NCBI GenBank assembly: GCA_949471785.1 | Contig: CASWRE010000008.1 | Coordinates: forward strand, 17,208-81,207 | Length of the DNA: 64,000 nucleotides | Direction of reading: 5' to 3' | DNA from: an uncultured Lachnospiraceae bacterium | Lineage (GTDB): Bacteria; Bacillota; Clostridia; Lachnospirales; Lachnospiraceae | Shown here: positions 36,325 through 44,714 of the stretch, in pieces | Position numbering within the stretch: the stretch's first letter is position 1 | How the letters are laid out: every line of letters begins with the position of its first letter | Translations under genes and position numbers: made by a program | Notes under the pieces: model-generated | The model's database searches: none | Told to the model about the DNA's origin: nothing | Seen by the model: only the letters and a program-made list of their open reading frames with translations

Positions 36325-36348
36325 AGGATGCATACGCATCCTTTTTTT
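36325..36348 (+). terminator. Terminator behind DUF1848
   Basis: AGGATGC-ATAC-GCATCCT, perfect 7-bp stem, then a run of seven T. Confidence 0.9.
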
Positions 36349-36373
36349 ATTGAAAATTTATAATTTTGGAACG

Positions 36374-36421
36374 CCCGGGAAACTCTGGAGGAATATCCCG
36401 GGAACTGCGGCTGTATATAAT
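36374..36421 (+). promoter_or_regulatory. Promoter and likely operator of the fatty-acid operon
   Basis: Perfect -10 TATAAT (36416-36421) with a poor -35. CCCGGGA (36374-36380) and TCCCGGG (36396-36402) form an inverted repeat whose centres are 22 bp apart, two helix turns, overlapping the -35 region. This suits a dimeric regulator; it does not look like the FapR or FabT sites I know. Confidence 0.55.
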
Positions 36422-36467
36422 AGAGGCCGATAAAACGTGAAAATAAAAAATTTGGGAGGACTTTTTT

Positions 36468-36689
36468 ATGTATTTTGATACGATTGCAAGGCTTGTTTCC
36501 GAACGTATTGGCTGTGATGTTTCCACCATTAAGCCGGAGAGTACATTCTCTGAGCTGGGTATTGATTCTCTGGATACCGTGGAGCTTCTGATGAATCTGG
36601 AGGACGAGATCGGCATTGAGATCGAGCTGGATGAGAAGGTGGCGACGATAGACGATCTGGACAAATTTATCCAGAGCAGACAGGGTTGA
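36468..36689 (+). CDS. acpP: Acyl carrier protein
   Basis: 73 residues, acidic. The serine that receives phosphopantetheine is in FSELGIDSLDTVELLMNLED (motif DSL). It carries the growing acyl chain between the enzymes encoded behind it. RBS GGGAGGA. First gene of the FAS II operon, 4 bases before fabK. Confidence 0.97.
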   Translation: MYFDTIARLVSERIGCDVSTIKPESTFSELGIDSLDTVELLMNLEDEIGIEIELDEKVATIDDLDKFIQSRQG

Positions 36690-36693
36690 GAAG

Positions 36694-37638
36694 ATGATAC
36701 AATCAAAAATTTGTGAAATACTGGGCATTACTTATCCTGTCTTCCAGGGGGGAATGGCCTGGATTGCGGACGGCAGGCTGGCGGCCGCCGTGTCGGAGGG
36801 CGGCGGTCTGGGGATCGTCGCGGCGGGGAACGCTCCGGGGACGTACGTCCGGGAGCAGATCCGCGTGGCCAGGTCCATGACAGATAAGCCGGTGGGGGTA
36901 AATATTATGCTGATGAGCCCCTTTGCTGATGAGGTCGCCGCGGTTGCCGCAGAGGAAAAAGTGGAGGCCGTGACAACGGGCGCCGGTAATCCCGCCAAAT
37001 ATATGGCGGCCTGGAAGGCGGCCGGGATCAAGGTGATGCCGGTGGTTCCCTCAGTGGCCATGGCGAAGCTGATGACCCGTCTGGGCGCTTCGGCCCTGAT
37101 CGCGGAAGGCGGTGAGAGCGGCGGCCATGTTGGAGAGTTGACCACCATGGTGCTGGTGCCCCAGATCTGCGACGCCACCAGCCTGCCGGTGATTGCGGCG
37201 GGCGGTATCGCGGACGGCAGAGGCGTGGCGGCGGCATTCATGCTGGGAGCCTGCGGCGTCCAGATGGGCACCCGGTTCTTAAGCGCCAGCGAGTGCAGTA
37301 TCCATCCCGCTTATAAAGAGAAGATCCTGAAAGCCACGGATCTGTGCACGATGGTGACGGGGAAACGGCTGGGCCACCCGGTCCGCAGCCTGCGCACGCC
37401 CTTTGCCCGCGAATACGCAAAGGCAGAGTACGGCGGGATGCCTGACGACGAGCTGGAAGCTCTGGCCACGGGTACGCTGCGAAAGGCGGTTCAGGAGGGA
37501 GACAACAAAGAAGGCTGTTTCCTCGCCGGACAGATTGCCGCCATGGTGAAAAAGGAGCAGCCCGCAGCCGAGATTATCAAAGAGGTCATGGAGGAGGCGG
37601 AGCCTGTATTAAGGAGGGCGCCGTCATGGATAAAATAG
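36694..37638 (+). CDS. fabK: Enoyl-ACP reductase II, FMN-dependent
   Basis: 314 residues, TIM-barrel flavoprotein of the nitronate monooxygenase-like group. Signature parts: YPVFQGGMAWIADGRLAAAVSEGGGLGIV at the start in pieces such as VFQGGMAWIA, then IAEGGESGGHVG (phosphate loop and catalytic His) and PVIAAGGIADGRG (FMN site). It performs the last reduction of each elongation round. Being FabK and not FabI, it is typical of Streptococcus and Clostridia and is insensitive to triclosan. Ribosome site weak. Overlaps fabD by 13 bp. Confidence 0.95.
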   Translation: MIQSKICEILGITYPVFQGGMAWIADGRLAAAVSEGGGLGIVAAGNAPGTYVREQIRVARSMTDKPVGVNIMLMSPFADEVAAVAAEEKVEAVTTGAGNPAKYMAAWKAAGIKVMPVVPSVAMAKLMTRLGASALIAEGGESGGHVGELTTMVLVPQICDATSLPVIAAGGIADGRGVAAAFMLGACGVQMGTRFLSASECSIHPAYKEKILKATDLCTMVTGKRLGHPVRSLRTPFAREYAKAEYGGMPDDELEALATGTLRKAVQEGDNKEGCFLAGQIAAMVKKEQPAAEIIKEVMEEAEPVLRRAPSWIK

Positions 37639-38615
37639 CCTTTCTGTTTTCCGGACAGGGGGATCAGTATCCCGGCATGGGAAAGGAATTATGTGTACGA
37701 TACGGGGCGGCGGCCCGCGTATTTGAGCTCTGCGACAGTATCCGGCCGGGAACCGGCGCCCAGTGTTTTGAGGGAACGGAGGAGGAACTGAAGGAGACGA
37801 AGAACACGCAGCCGTGCCTGTTCGCCATGGAGCTGGCCGCGGCGGCGGTACTTATGGACAAAGGTATCCGGCCGGCGGCAGTGGCAGGCTTCTCCCTGGG
37901 AGAGGTCGTGGCCGCCACGGCGGCGGGGCTGTTTGATGCCGGTACGGGATTCCGGCTGGTGTGCCGCAGGGGCGAGCTGATGCAGCGGGAAGCTGAAAAA
38001 TATGATACGGCTATGGCGGCCGTCGTGAAGCTTACGCCTGAGAAGGTGGAGGAGATCTGCGGTAAATACCCGGGGATATATCCTGTGAATTTCAACTGTC
38101 CCGGGCAGATCACCGTGTCGGGGCTGGCAGACCGAATGCCGGCGTTTGCCGCCGATGTCAAGGCGGCCGGCGGCAGGGCTGTTCCGCTGAAAGTAAAGGG
38201 GGCTTTTCATTCTCCGTTTATGAAGGAAGCAGCTTCGGCTTTTGCCGGAGAGCTGGCGAAAGTATGCGGCCGTGATTCCCAAAATGCGGAACAGAGCCGC
38301 GTTGCGGCGAAGCCTGACGGGAAAGAAAGCGCGGCTCCGTCCGACGGGACAGTACAGCCAGAGATCGTCATTTACTCGAATGTCACGGCAAAGCCCTATA
38401 CCGATGACATAGCGGAGCTGCTGTCCACGCAGATCTGCAGTCCGGTGCGATGGGAGAAGCTCATTCGGAATATGATCGCTGCCGGGGTGGATACCTTTGT
38501 GGAGATCGGGCCGGGAAAGACCTTGACGAATATGATGAAAAAAATCGACGCCCAGGTAAAGGTCTGCTGTGTGGCGGAGCTGTCATCAGTCTGGACGACA
38601 CTGGGTGTAGAATAA
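37626..38615 (+). CDS. fabD: Malonyl-CoA:ACP transacylase
   Basis: 329 residues. Active-site Ser90 in AGFSLGEVVAA (GxSxG), His195 in GAFHSPFM, and the N-terminal FLFSGQGDQYPGMGK (usually GQGSQ; here Asp). Between ~214 and ~245 there is a polar low-complexity insert (KPDGKESAAPSDGTVQP) not found in most FabD proteins, which accounts for its extra length. It loads malonyl groups on ACP. The start lies inside fabK. Confidence 0.93.
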   Translation: MDKIAFLFSGQGDQYPGMGKELCVRYGAAARVFELCDSIRPGTGAQCFEGTEEELKETKNTQPCLFAMELAAAAVLMDKGIRPAAVAGFSLGEVVAATAAGLFDAGTGFRLVCRRGELMQREAEKYDTAMAAVVKLTPEKVEEICGKYPGIYPVNFNCPGQITVSGLADRMPAFAADVKAAGGRAVPLKVKGAFHSPFMKEAASAFAGELAKVCGRDSQNAEQSRVAAKPDGKESAAPSDGTVQPEIVIYSNVTAKPYTDDIAELLSTQICSPVRWEKLIRNMIAAGVDTFVEIGPGKTLTNMMKKIDAQVKVCCVAELSSVWTTLGVE

Positions 38616-38699
38616 AAGAGCAGCCGGTTTGAGGCGAAACAATGCCGGAGGAAGCAGCCGGCCGGAGGGGCAGACGGGCAGTTTGCCGGAGGTAGAAGA

Positions 38700-39428
38700 A
38701 TGTTAAAAGGAAAAGTTGCCGTGGTGACCGGCGGTTCCCGGGGAATCGGACGGGCCATCGCGGAAAAATTTGCGTCTCTGGGCGTGCATGTGGCGGTGGT
38801 TTATGCGGGCAATGCAAAGGCTGCCGCCGAGGTTTGCCGGATCTGCGGCCGGGAGTACGGGGTGAAGGCGGCGGCCTATTGCTGTGATGTGTCGGATTTT
38901 GAGGCCGTAAAGAAGACGGTGGCCGCCGTTAAAGAGGATTTTGGCGCGGTGCACATTCTGGTCAACAATGCGGGTATTACCCGGGACGGCCTGGCCGCCC
39001 GGATGAAAGAGGAGGATTTTGACCGGGTGATAGCGGTCAATTTGAAGGGCGCTTTTCACATGATCCGCCACTGCGCCCCTCTGTTTATCCGCGGCCGGGA
39101 GGGCTGTATTATCAATATTGCCTCGGTTACGGGCCTGATGGGCAATGCCGGGCAGTGTAATTATGCCGCTTCCAAGGCTGGCCTCATCGGATTGACTAAA
39201 ACGATTGCCAGAGAGCTGGCCCCCCGGGGGATTCGGTGCAACGCAATCGCCCCCGGCTTTATCGCCACGGATATGACCGGTAATCAGACGGAAAACCCGA
39301 TGCTTCAGATGATTCCGCTGGGCAGGATGGGAGAAGCCGACGATGTGGCGGAGGCCGCCGCGTATCTGGCGTCCGCAAAATATGTGACCGGAGACGTGCT
39401 GCGGGTAGATGGCGGCATTGCGATGTGA
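38700..39428 (+). CDS. fabG: 3-oxoacyl-ACP reductase
   Basis: 242 residues, short-chain dehydrogenase. NADPH loop VTGGSRGIGRAIA, NNAG motif (ILVNNAGITRDGL), catalytic Ser in NIASVTG and Tyr-x3-Lys in NYAASKAGLIG; TRDGL and VDGGIAM are specific to FabG. An 84-bp spacer separates it from fabD; RBS GGAGG. It reduces the keto group after condensation. Confidence 0.95.
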   Translation: MLKGKVAVVTGGSRGIGRAIAEKFASLGVHVAVVYAGNAKAAAEVCRICGREYGVKAAAYCCDVSDFEAVKKTVAAVKEDFGAVHILVNNAGITRDGLAARMKEEDFDRVIAVNLKGAFHMIRHCAPLFIRGREGCIINIASVTGLMGNAGQCNYAASKAGLIGLTKTIARELAPRGIRCNAIAPGFIATDMTGNQTENPMLQMIPLGRMGEADDVAEAAAYLASAKYVTGDVLRVDGGIAM

Positions 39429-39473
39429 CGGCCGTTTGGGCCGCGGTAGTATACATGATTAAGGAGATAGATT

Positions 39474-40712
39474 ATGAGCGAAAATCGAAGAGCCGTCGTC
39501 ACGGGAATCGGCGCGGTTACGCCCCTGGGCAACACGGCTTCTGAGACCTGGGAAGCCATGAAGGCAGGGAAAAACGGGATTGCCCCCATCACCCTTTTTG
39601 ACACGACGGGTTATAAGGCACGCCTGGGCGCCGAAGTGAAGGGCTTTGATCCGACGGAGTATATGGAGAAAATCGAAACCCTGCGCACAGATCGCTATGC
39701 CCAGTTTGCGGCGGCGGCGGCGGAGCAGGCGGTAGAGGAGAGCGGCATTACGGGAGCCGTGGAGCCGGAGCGGTTTGCGGTCCAGTTCGGTGCAGGCATC
39801 GGAGGTATCGGTACTTTTGAGAACGAGTATGCGAAGCTGCGGGACAGAGGCCCCCGTCGGGTGTCCGCCCTGTTTATTCCCATGATGATTGCCAATATGG
39901 CGGCGGGCCTGATTGCGATCCGGCATGACTGCCGGGGTTCGGCCATGCCGTCGGTGACGGCCTGTGCTTCCGGTTCCAACGCCATCGGAGAAGCCCTGCG
40001 CATGATCCGCCACGGTTACGCCGACGCGGTAATTACCGGCGGCGCGGAGGCGGCCATTACGGCGTCCGCTGTGGCGGGGTTTGTCAATATGCAGGCCCTT
40101 TCGACTTCTGATGACCTGAATGCGGCGTCTCTGCCCTTTGATAAGAGGAGGAACGGCTTTGTGATCGGCGAGGGAGCCGTGGCTCTGGTGTTGGAGGAGT
40201 ACGGGCATGCAAAAGCCCGGGGAGCCAGGATTTACGGCGAGGTATGCGGCTACGGCTCTACCTGTGACGCCCATCATATCACCGCGCCCCATCCGGAGGC
40301 CCGCGGCGGCGCCAGAGCCATGACGGACGCCATGGCGGAAGCCGGTTATACCGGCGAAGATCTGGTTTATATCAATGCCCACGGCACAGGCACGCCGATG
40401 AATGATGTGGTAGAAACCATGGCCATCAAGAAAGCCCTCGGTGAAGACGCCGCCCGCAGAGCCCTGGTCAGCTCCACGAAATCCATGACCGGACATATGC
40501 TGGGAGCGGCGGGAGCCGTAGAGGCTATGGCCTGTCTGCTGGCCCTGGAGGAGGGAATTGTTCCTCCCACCATTAATCTGTCGGAGCAGGACGAGGCCTG
40601 TGATCTGAATTGTGTGGCGGGCACAGCGCAGAAAGCGGAGATTACTCTGGCCCTGTCCAATTCTCTGGGCTTTGGCGGACATAATGCCTGTCTGGCTTTT
40701 AGAAAGGTGTAA
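39474..40712 (+). CDS. fabF: 3-oxoacyl-ACP synthase II
   Basis: 412 residues. Catalytic triad Cys-His-His: TACASGSNAIGEA, NAHGTGTPMND and KSMTGHMLGAAG. Start MSENRRAVVTGIGAVTPLGN is the family standard. It extends acyl-ACP by two carbons. No FabH (initiating synthase) is in this operon, so chain initiation must be encoded elsewhere. RBS AAGGAG. Confidence 0.96.
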   Translation: MSENRRAVVTGIGAVTPLGNTASETWEAMKAGKNGIAPITLFDTTGYKARLGAEVKGFDPTEYMEKIETLRTDRYAQFAAAAAEQAVEESGITGAVEPERFAVQFGAGIGGIGTFENEYAKLRDRGPRRVSALFIPMMIANMAAGLIAIRHDCRGSAMPSVTACASGSNAIGEALRMIRHGYADAVITGGAEAAITASAVAGFVNMQALSTSDDLNAASLPFDKRRNGFVIGEGAVALVLEEYGHAKARGARIYGEVCGYGSTCDAHHITAPHPEARGGARAMTDAMAEAGYTGEDLVYINAHGTGTPMNDVVETMAIKKALGEDAARRALVSSTKSMTGHMLGAAGAVEAMACLLALEEGIVPPTINLSEQDEACDLNCVAGTAQKAEITLALSNSLGFGGHNACLAFRKV

Positions 40713-40716
40713 ACGT

Positions 40717-41175
40717 ATGAAGGAATCAGATATTCGAAAATATGCGGGGCTGATGCAGGAGCTGGGCCTCACCGGCCTGGAGATCACGGAAGGCGATCAG
40801 GTGGTGCGCCTGGAGAAAAACGCTCCGGCTCCGGAAACCATTGTAGTGGATGCAGGGAAAGCTGCGGCGGTTCCGTCCGCGGCTTCCGGGCCGGCAGAAA
40901 AGAAAGACGCGGATTATGTCAGTGTAAAATCCCCTCTGGTAGGCGTGTTTTACGCGGCTCCGGCCGAAAATGCGGAACCTTATGTGTCCATGGGCGATCA
41001 GGTGAAAAAGGGTCAGACCCTGTGTGTCATTGAAGCCATGAAGCTGATGAATGAAATATCCGCCGAGGAGGAGGGCACGATAACGGAGATCTGCGTGACC
41101 AACGGCCAGATGGTGGAGTTCGGTACGGAACTGTTCCGTATCAGTAATCATTCTGTATCTGCGGAAAGGTGGTAA
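40717..41175 (+). CDS. accB: Biotin carboxyl carrier protein of acetyl-CoA carboxylase
   Basis: 152 residues. The biotin lysine is Lys109 in VIEAMKLMNE; the preceding Ala/Pro-rich linker (~37-66) is usual. The N-terminal helix pattern IRKYAGLMQELGLTGLEI fits AccB. The ATG at 40717 follows AGAAAGG and lies 4 bases behind the fabF stop; earlier starts would run inside fabF. Confidence 0.96.
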   Translation: MKESDIRKYAGLMQELGLTGLEITEGDQVVRLEKNAPAPETIVVDAGKAAAVPSAASGPAEKKDADYVSVKSPLVGVFYAAPAENAEPYVSMGDQVKKGQTLCVIEAMKLMNEISAEEEGTITEICVTNGQMVEFGTELFRISNHSVSAERW

Positions 41176-41179
41176 ACCA

Positions 41180-41602
41180 GTGAATCGGAGAGAGATTATG
41201 AACATTCTGCCCCACAGAGACGCGATGCTTCTGCTGGACGAGGCGGAGAGCCGGGACGGCGCGGCAGTGGGCCGTTACCATGTTCGCGGCGACGAATTTT
41301 TTCTGCAAGGACATTTTCCCGGCCATCCGGTGGTACCTGGGGTCATTCTCTGTGAGATCCTGGCCCAGTCCGCCTGCGTCCTGATGCAGGACGTCATGGA
41401 GGAGGGGAAGCTGCCCGTTTACACGGGACTGAATAATGTCAAATTCCGTGCTCCCGTTAAACCGGGGGATACGGTAGAAGCCCGATGCCATATCAAAAAG
41501 GCAAAGCATCCTTTCTATTTTGCGGAAGGGACGATAATGGTGGGAGAGAAACTTTGCGTTTCCGCAGAATTTTCTTTTGCCGTGACAGAGGCGGCGTTAT
41601 GA
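41180..41602 (+). CDS. fabZ: 3-hydroxyacyl-ACP dehydratase
   Basis: 140 residues, hot-dog fold. Catalytic His in QGHFPGHPVVPGV and Glu in LCEILAQSACVL. GTG start: it gives the normal N-terminus (NRREIMNILPHRDAMLLLDEA) and has AAAGGTGG before it, so it is preferred over the ATG at 41198. It removes water from the hydroxyacyl intermediate. Four bases behind accB. Confidence 0.95.
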   Translation: MNRREIMNILPHRDAMLLLDEAESRDGAAVGRYHVRGDEFFLQGHFPGHPVVPGVILCEILAQSACVLMQDVMEEGKLPVYTGLNNVKFRAPVKPGDTVEARCHIKKAKHPFYFAEGTIMVGEKLCVSAEFSFAVTEAAL

Positions 41603-41667
41603 CGCTGAGAATAACACATGCTGCTTTTTGGGCCTTTGGCTTTGACGGCATTACAGGAGAATAAATT

Positions 41668-42975
41668 ATGTTTTCAAAAATACTCGTTGCCAATCGGGGA
41701 GAGATTGCTGTCCGGATCATCCGGGCCTGCAAAGAGATGGGTGTGGCCACGGTGGCAGTATATTCGGAAGCGGACAGAGACGCTCTTCATGTGGCTCTGG
41801 CCGATCAGAGTTATTGTATCGGCGGCCCGGAGGCCGCAGACAGCTATCTGAATGAGAACCAGATTATCAGCACGGCGATTCTGGCGGGAGCTCAGGCCAT
41901 CCATCCCGGATACGGTTTTTTATCGGAAAACGCCCATTTTGCCCGCCTTTGCCAAAGACACGGCCTGGTATTTATCGGGCCTGATCCGGACAGCATGGAC
42001 AGGCTCAGCGATAAAGCCATGCTGAAAGAGCTGATAAGAGATACGGGTCTTACGGTCATTCCCGGAACCAGGGCCGTGGCGTCTCCCGAGGAGGCGCGGG
42101 AAGCCGCGGGGAAGCTGGGTTTCCCTGTCATGCTGAAGGCCTGCGCCGGCGGCGGGGGCCGGGGTATCCGGCTGATCCAGTCGGCGGACGAGATCCAGGA
42201 CGCCTGGCAGCAGGCCACCAAGGAGGCCGTAAGCGCCTTTGGAGACGGCTCCGTATACCTGGAAAAATATATTTTTCCGGCCCGGCATGTGGAGCTGCAG
42301 ATCCTGGCCGATGAGTATCAGAATGCCGTCTGTCTGGGCGACCGGGATTGTTCGATGCAGCGCCGCCATCAGAAGCTGGTGGAGGAGACGCCCTCTCCCG
42401 GCGTGACCGACGAGCAGCGGGAAAAAATTATGGCTCTGGCCGTGGAGGCAGTGAAAAAGATCGGTTATGTGGGGGCGGGCACCCTGGAATTCCTTTATGA
42501 CCGCGACGGTAATTTCTGGTTTATGGAAATCAACCTGCGCCTGCAGGTGGAGCACTGCGTGACGGAGATGCTGACCGGTTTTGATCTGGTGAAATGGCAG
42601 ATCCGTATCGCCGCGGGGATACCGCTTAATTTCACCCAAAAGGATGTACGCATGGACGGCTCGGCCATTGAGTGCCGTATCAACGCCTCAAGCTGCGGCG
42701 TCCTGGAGATGCTTCATGTGCCCGGGGGTCCTTTTGTGCGGTTCGATACCTGCCTTATGGAAGGGACGGAGGTGACGCCCTATTATGACTCTCTGCTGGG
42801 CAAGCTGGTGGTCCAGGCAAAGACCAGGGAAGAGGCCCTGCGGAAACTCCGGGCAGCCCTGTGCGAGCTGGTGATCCGGGGGATCTCTACCAATATCGAA
42901 GAGCAGCTGCGTATCGTGGAGGATGAGCGTTTTACTTTGGGCAGTTATGACTTAACATTTATGGGAAACAGGTGA
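41668..42975 (+). CDS. accC: Biotin carboxylase
   Basis: 435 residues, ATP-grasp enzyme, slightly shorter than the usual ~447. Signatures: MFSKILVANRGEIAVRIIRA, the Gly-rich ATP loop KACAGGGGRGIRL, EKYIFPARHVELQI, RDCSMQRRHQKLVEE and MEINLRLQVEHCVTE (usually NxRxQVEHpVTE; here Leu and Cys replace the common residues). It carboxylates the biotin on AccB. RBS CAGGAG. Confidence 0.96.
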   Translation: MFSKILVANRGEIAVRIIRACKEMGVATVAVYSEADRDALHVALADQSYCIGGPEAADSYLNENQIISTAILAGAQAIHPGYGFLSENAHFARLCQRHGLVFIGPDPDSMDRLSDKAMLKELIRDTGLTVIPGTRAVASPEEAREAAGKLGFPVMLKACAGGGGRGIRLIQSADEIQDAWQQATKEAVSAFGDGSVYLEKYIFPARHVELQILADEYQNAVCLGDRDCSMQRRHQKLVEETPSPGVTDEQREKIMALAVEAVKKIGYVGAGTLEFLYDRDGNFWFMEINLRLQVEHCVTEMLTGFDLVKWQIRIAAGIPLNFTQKDVRMDGSAIECRINASSCGVLEMLHVPGGPFVRFDTCLMEGTEVTPYYDSLLGKLVVQAKTREEALRKLRAALCELVIRGISTNIEEQLRIVEDERFTLGSYDLTFMGNR

Positions 42976-42979
42976 CGAT

Positions 42980-43855
42980 ATGGCGATCATTAATTTTTTG
43001 AAACCGAAAAATAAATTGGAAGAGGGAGGCCGCACCGCGGCCCCCGTGCAGCGGGATGAGGGAGAGCCGGAGAAAAAATGTCCCAACTGCCATAAGGATA
43101 TTCCGTTAAGCCGCCTGTGGGCCAATCATCTTGTCTGTGCCTGCGGCCATCATTTCCGTATGAAAGCCCGCCAACATATCGGCGTAGTGGCGGATAAAGG
43201 CAGCTTTCAGGAACTGTACGATGAGAAAATAGCGTCGAATCCCCTTCAGTTTCCCGGCTATGGGGAAAAGGTGGACACTGTGCGTCTGGCCAGCGGCGAG
43301 AGGGAGGCAGTGATCTGCGGGACGGCCCGGGTGGGCGGCCAGGCGTGCTGCCTGTTTGCCATGGAGCCCTATTTTATGATGGGCAGCATGGGCAGCGCCG
43401 TGGGTGAGAAGATCACCGCTTTATTTGAATATGCCGCCGAAAAACGGCTTCCCGTGATTGGTTTTACCGTCTCCGGCGGAGCCCGGATGCAGGAGGGGTT
43501 GCTGTCCCTGATGCAGATGGCCAAGACCAGCGCGGCGGTAAAGCGTCACAGCGATCAGGGGCTTTTATATATTGCCGTGCTCACCGACCCCACCACCGGC
43601 GGCGTCACTGCCAGCTTCGCCATGGAAGCGGATATCATTCTGGCAGAACCCGGAGCTACCGTAGGATTTGCCGGCGCCCGGGTGGTGAAGCAGACGACGA
43701 GAAAGGCTCTGCCGGGGGGGTTTCAGACCGCCGAGTTTGTGCAGGAGCACGGCTTTATCGACGCTATTGTCCCCCGCAGTAACCAGAAGCAGCAGCTTAC
43801 GGAGCTTTTGAAGATGCATAATGGAGGGTGTGTGGATGAGTCAGACGCCATATGA
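42980..43855 (+). CDS. accD: Acetyl-CoA carboxylase carboxyltransferase subunit beta
   Basis: 291 residues. N-terminal zinc ribbon: Cys34-x2-Cys37 and then Cys53-x-Cys55, where the second pair has one residue between the cysteines, not the usual two. The crotonase-type core follows: ISGGARMQEG appears as TVSGGARMQEGLLSLMQMAKT, and TDPTTGGVTASFAM. It transfers CO2 to acetyl-CoA together with AccA. Four bases behind accC; overlaps accA by 20 bp. Confidence 0.95.
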   Translation: MAIINFLKPKNKLEEGGRTAAPVQRDEGEPEKKCPNCHKDIPLSRLWANHLVCACGHHFRMKARQHIGVVADKGSFQELYDEKIASNPLQFPGYGEKVDTVRLASGEREAVICGTARVGGQACCLFAMEPYFMMGSMGSAVGEKITALFEYAAEKRLPVIGFTVSGGARMQEGLLSLMQMAKTSAAVKRHSDQGLLYIAVLTDPTTGGVTASFAMEADIILAEPGATVGFAGARVVKQTTRKALPGGFQTAEFVQEHGFIDAIVPRSNQKQQLTELLKMHNGGCVDESDAI

Positions 43856-44624
43856 CAGAGTGAAATTAGCCCGCGGCAGCGGCAGGCCCACCGGGCTTGA
43901 TTATATCGGCAATATTTTTAAAGGTTTTATGGAATTTCACGGAGACCGCCGTTTTGGCGACGATCCCGCCATTGTAGGCGGCATTGCCAGGCTGAATGGC
44001 AGTCCGGTGACCGTGATTGCCATCGAGAAAGGACATACGGCCAGGGAGCGGGCAAAGCGCAACTTTGGCGCGCCTCATCCTGAGGGGTACCGCAAAGCCC
44101 TGCGCCTGATGAAGCAGGCGGAGAAATTCGGCCGGCCTGTGGTCTGCTTTATCGACACGTCCGGAGCTTACTGCGGTGTGAGCGCCGAGGCCAGAGGCCA
44201 GGGCCAGGCCATTGCGGAAAATCTGTGGGAGATGTCCACCCTGTGCGTACCGATCATTTCGATCCTGATCGGGGAGGGCGGCAGCGGCGGAGCGCTGGCT
44301 CTGGCCGTGGCGGATCGGGTGTGGATGTTGCAGAACGCCGTGTATTCCGTCATTTCTCCCGAGGGCTGCGCCAGCATTCTCTGGAAGGATGCGGGCAAAG
44401 CCGAGAATGCCGCGGCAAGTCTGAAGCTTACGGCGGAGGACGCTAAAAGCCTGGGAGTCATCGAGCAGATTCTTTCGGAAAATGAAATTGGTCAGAAGCC
44501 TTTTTATGATCGCATCCGGACTTTGCTGGACAGGGAGTTTCAGACGCTTTCCCGTGATCCGGACCTGGTCGGCAGGCGGTATGAGAGATTCCGCCGTATA
44601 GGAGCGGATGCGCCGGTCAGGTAA
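43836..44624 (+). CDS. accA: Acetyl-CoA carboxylase carboxyltransferase subunit alpha
   Basis: 262 residues. Conserved parts: FHGDRRFGDDPAIVGGIA, NFGAPHPEGYRKALRLMK, FIDTSGAYCGVSAEARGQ (usually TPGAxPGxxAEExGQ; variant here), and IGEGGSGGALAL with the oxyanion glycines. Start at 43836 behind GGAGG, inside the end of accD. It is shorter than E. coli AccA because it lacks the N-terminal extension, as in many Firmicutes. Confidence 0.95.
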   Translation: MSQTPYDRVKLARGSGRPTGLDYIGNIFKGFMEFHGDRRFGDDPAIVGGIARLNGSPVTVIAIEKGHTARERAKRNFGAPHPEGYRKALRLMKQAEKFGRPVVCFIDTSGAYCGVSAEARGQGQAIAENLWEMSTLCVPIISILIGEGGSGGALALAVADRVWMLQNAVYSVISPEGCASILWKDAGKAENAAASLKLTAEDAKSLGVIEQILSENEIGQKPFYDRIRTLLDREFQTLSRDPDLVGRRYERFRRIGADAPVR

Positions 44625-44714
44625 AGGGAGCGCGGTATTTCGGGGCGGCTGATGAAATCGAAAGTCCGGGCGAGACGGGCATGGGGGCCTGAGGGTCAGA
44701 GGTAAGGAGTAAAT

